Below are positions 6,179 to 6,377 of a stretch of DNA of 6,377 nucleotides, piece by piece. A program made the position numbers and the translations under genes. The notes below the pieces were generated by a model. That model made no database searches and was not told where the DNA came from. It saw only the letters and a list, made by a program, of their open reading frames with translations. Source of the stretch: CAUZEB01 sp963578655 (GTDB lineage: Bacteria > Chloroflexota > Dehalococcoidia > Lucifugimonadales > CAUZEB01); NCBI GenBank assembly GCA_963578655.1, contig CAUZEB010000107.1:1-6377 (forward strand). The letters run 5' to 3'. How positions within the stretch are numbered: position 1 is the stretch's first letter; each line of letters starts with the position of its first letter.

Positions 6179-6377
6179 ATGATTGAGTTAGTAATTAATG
6201 GGAAACAGAGATTTATAGAGGAACCCGTAACATTACTATCTTACTTAGAATCACTAGGGGTTAAATTTAAGAGTATTGCGGTGGCCCATAATGGTATTGT
6301 CTTGCGCAGTGAGGAAATTAGTACTGTTATTCTGGCCGATGGTGACAATGTTGAAGTAGTAAAAGCTGTTGGGGGGG
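6179..6377 (+). CDS. thiS: Sulfur carrier protein ThiS (3' end cut by window edge)
   Basis: ThiS is a small ubiquitin-fold protein whose C-terminal glycine is adenylated and converted to a thiocarboxylate that donates sulfur to ThiG. The frame begins MIELVINGKQRF, continues through VTLLSYLESLGV (17-28) and IAVAHNGIVLR (33-43), and reaches DNVEVVKAVGG at residues 56-66, exactly the ThiS tail. The last base of the window starts another codon with G, consistent with a VGGG end, so probably only a codon or two plus the stop are missing. ATG at 6179 has GAGGG (6168-6172) 6 nt upstream. It lies 17 nt after thiE in the same operon and partners with ThiG encoded upstream. The gene order G-E-S is less common than S before G. 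Confidence 0.93.
   Translation, partial: MIELVINGKQRFIEEPVTLLSYLESLGVKFKSIAVAHNGIVLRSEEISTVILADGDNVEVVKAVGG

Overview
The window looks like a piece of a free-living bacterial chromosome of moderate to low GC (low 40s percent by eye). The likely source is Chloroflexota, possibly a marine SAR202/Dehalococcoidia-type lineage. The main clue is the leucyl-tRNA synthetase N-terminus at the left edge, where PYPSG is followed by DLHIGHWY. I remember that variant as typical of Chloroflexota LeuRS. This is inference from one partial gene plus the general flavour of the other genes. There is no rRNA, tRNA, CRISPR array, phage gene or transposase.

Layout, left to right. Positions 1-182 (minus strand) hold the first 60 codons of leuS, which runs off the left edge. 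Positions 183-623 are an intergenic region whose one clear feature is a perfect 21-bp inverted repeat around a 51-nt spacer (480-572). Positions 624-4146 carry four genes on the minus strand. In transcription order they are a Nudix hydrolase, a tartrate/D-malate-type decarboxylating dehydrogenase, a dihydropyrimidinase/hydantoinase-family amidohydrolase, and a small GlcG/HbpS (DUF336) protein. The dehydrogenase and amidohydrolase genes overlap by 8 nt. Positions 4147-4715 are a divergent promoter region. Positions 4716-6377 (plus strand) are a thiamine gene cluster, thiG-thiE-thiS, with thiS cut by the right edge at its C-terminal glycines.

The thi genes act together. ThiS carries sulfur as a C-terminal thiocarboxylate, ThiG builds the thiazole phosphate from it, and ThiE joins the thiazole to the pyrimidine to give thiamin phosphate. 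The minus-strand genes look like a small catabolic operon: an amidohydrolase that could open a cyclic amide and a dehydrogenase for a 2-hydroxy or 2,3-dihydroxy acid. The common substrate, if there is one, cannot be read from the sequence.

No clearly undescribed system is visible. The items most worth a second look are the 21-bp inverted repeat, the thiG leader (no recognisable TPP riboswitch, but two mutually exclusive pairings just before the ribosome binding site), a 14-codon open frame with a full Shine-Dalgarno sequence at the thiE/thiS junction, and the catabolic gene set.
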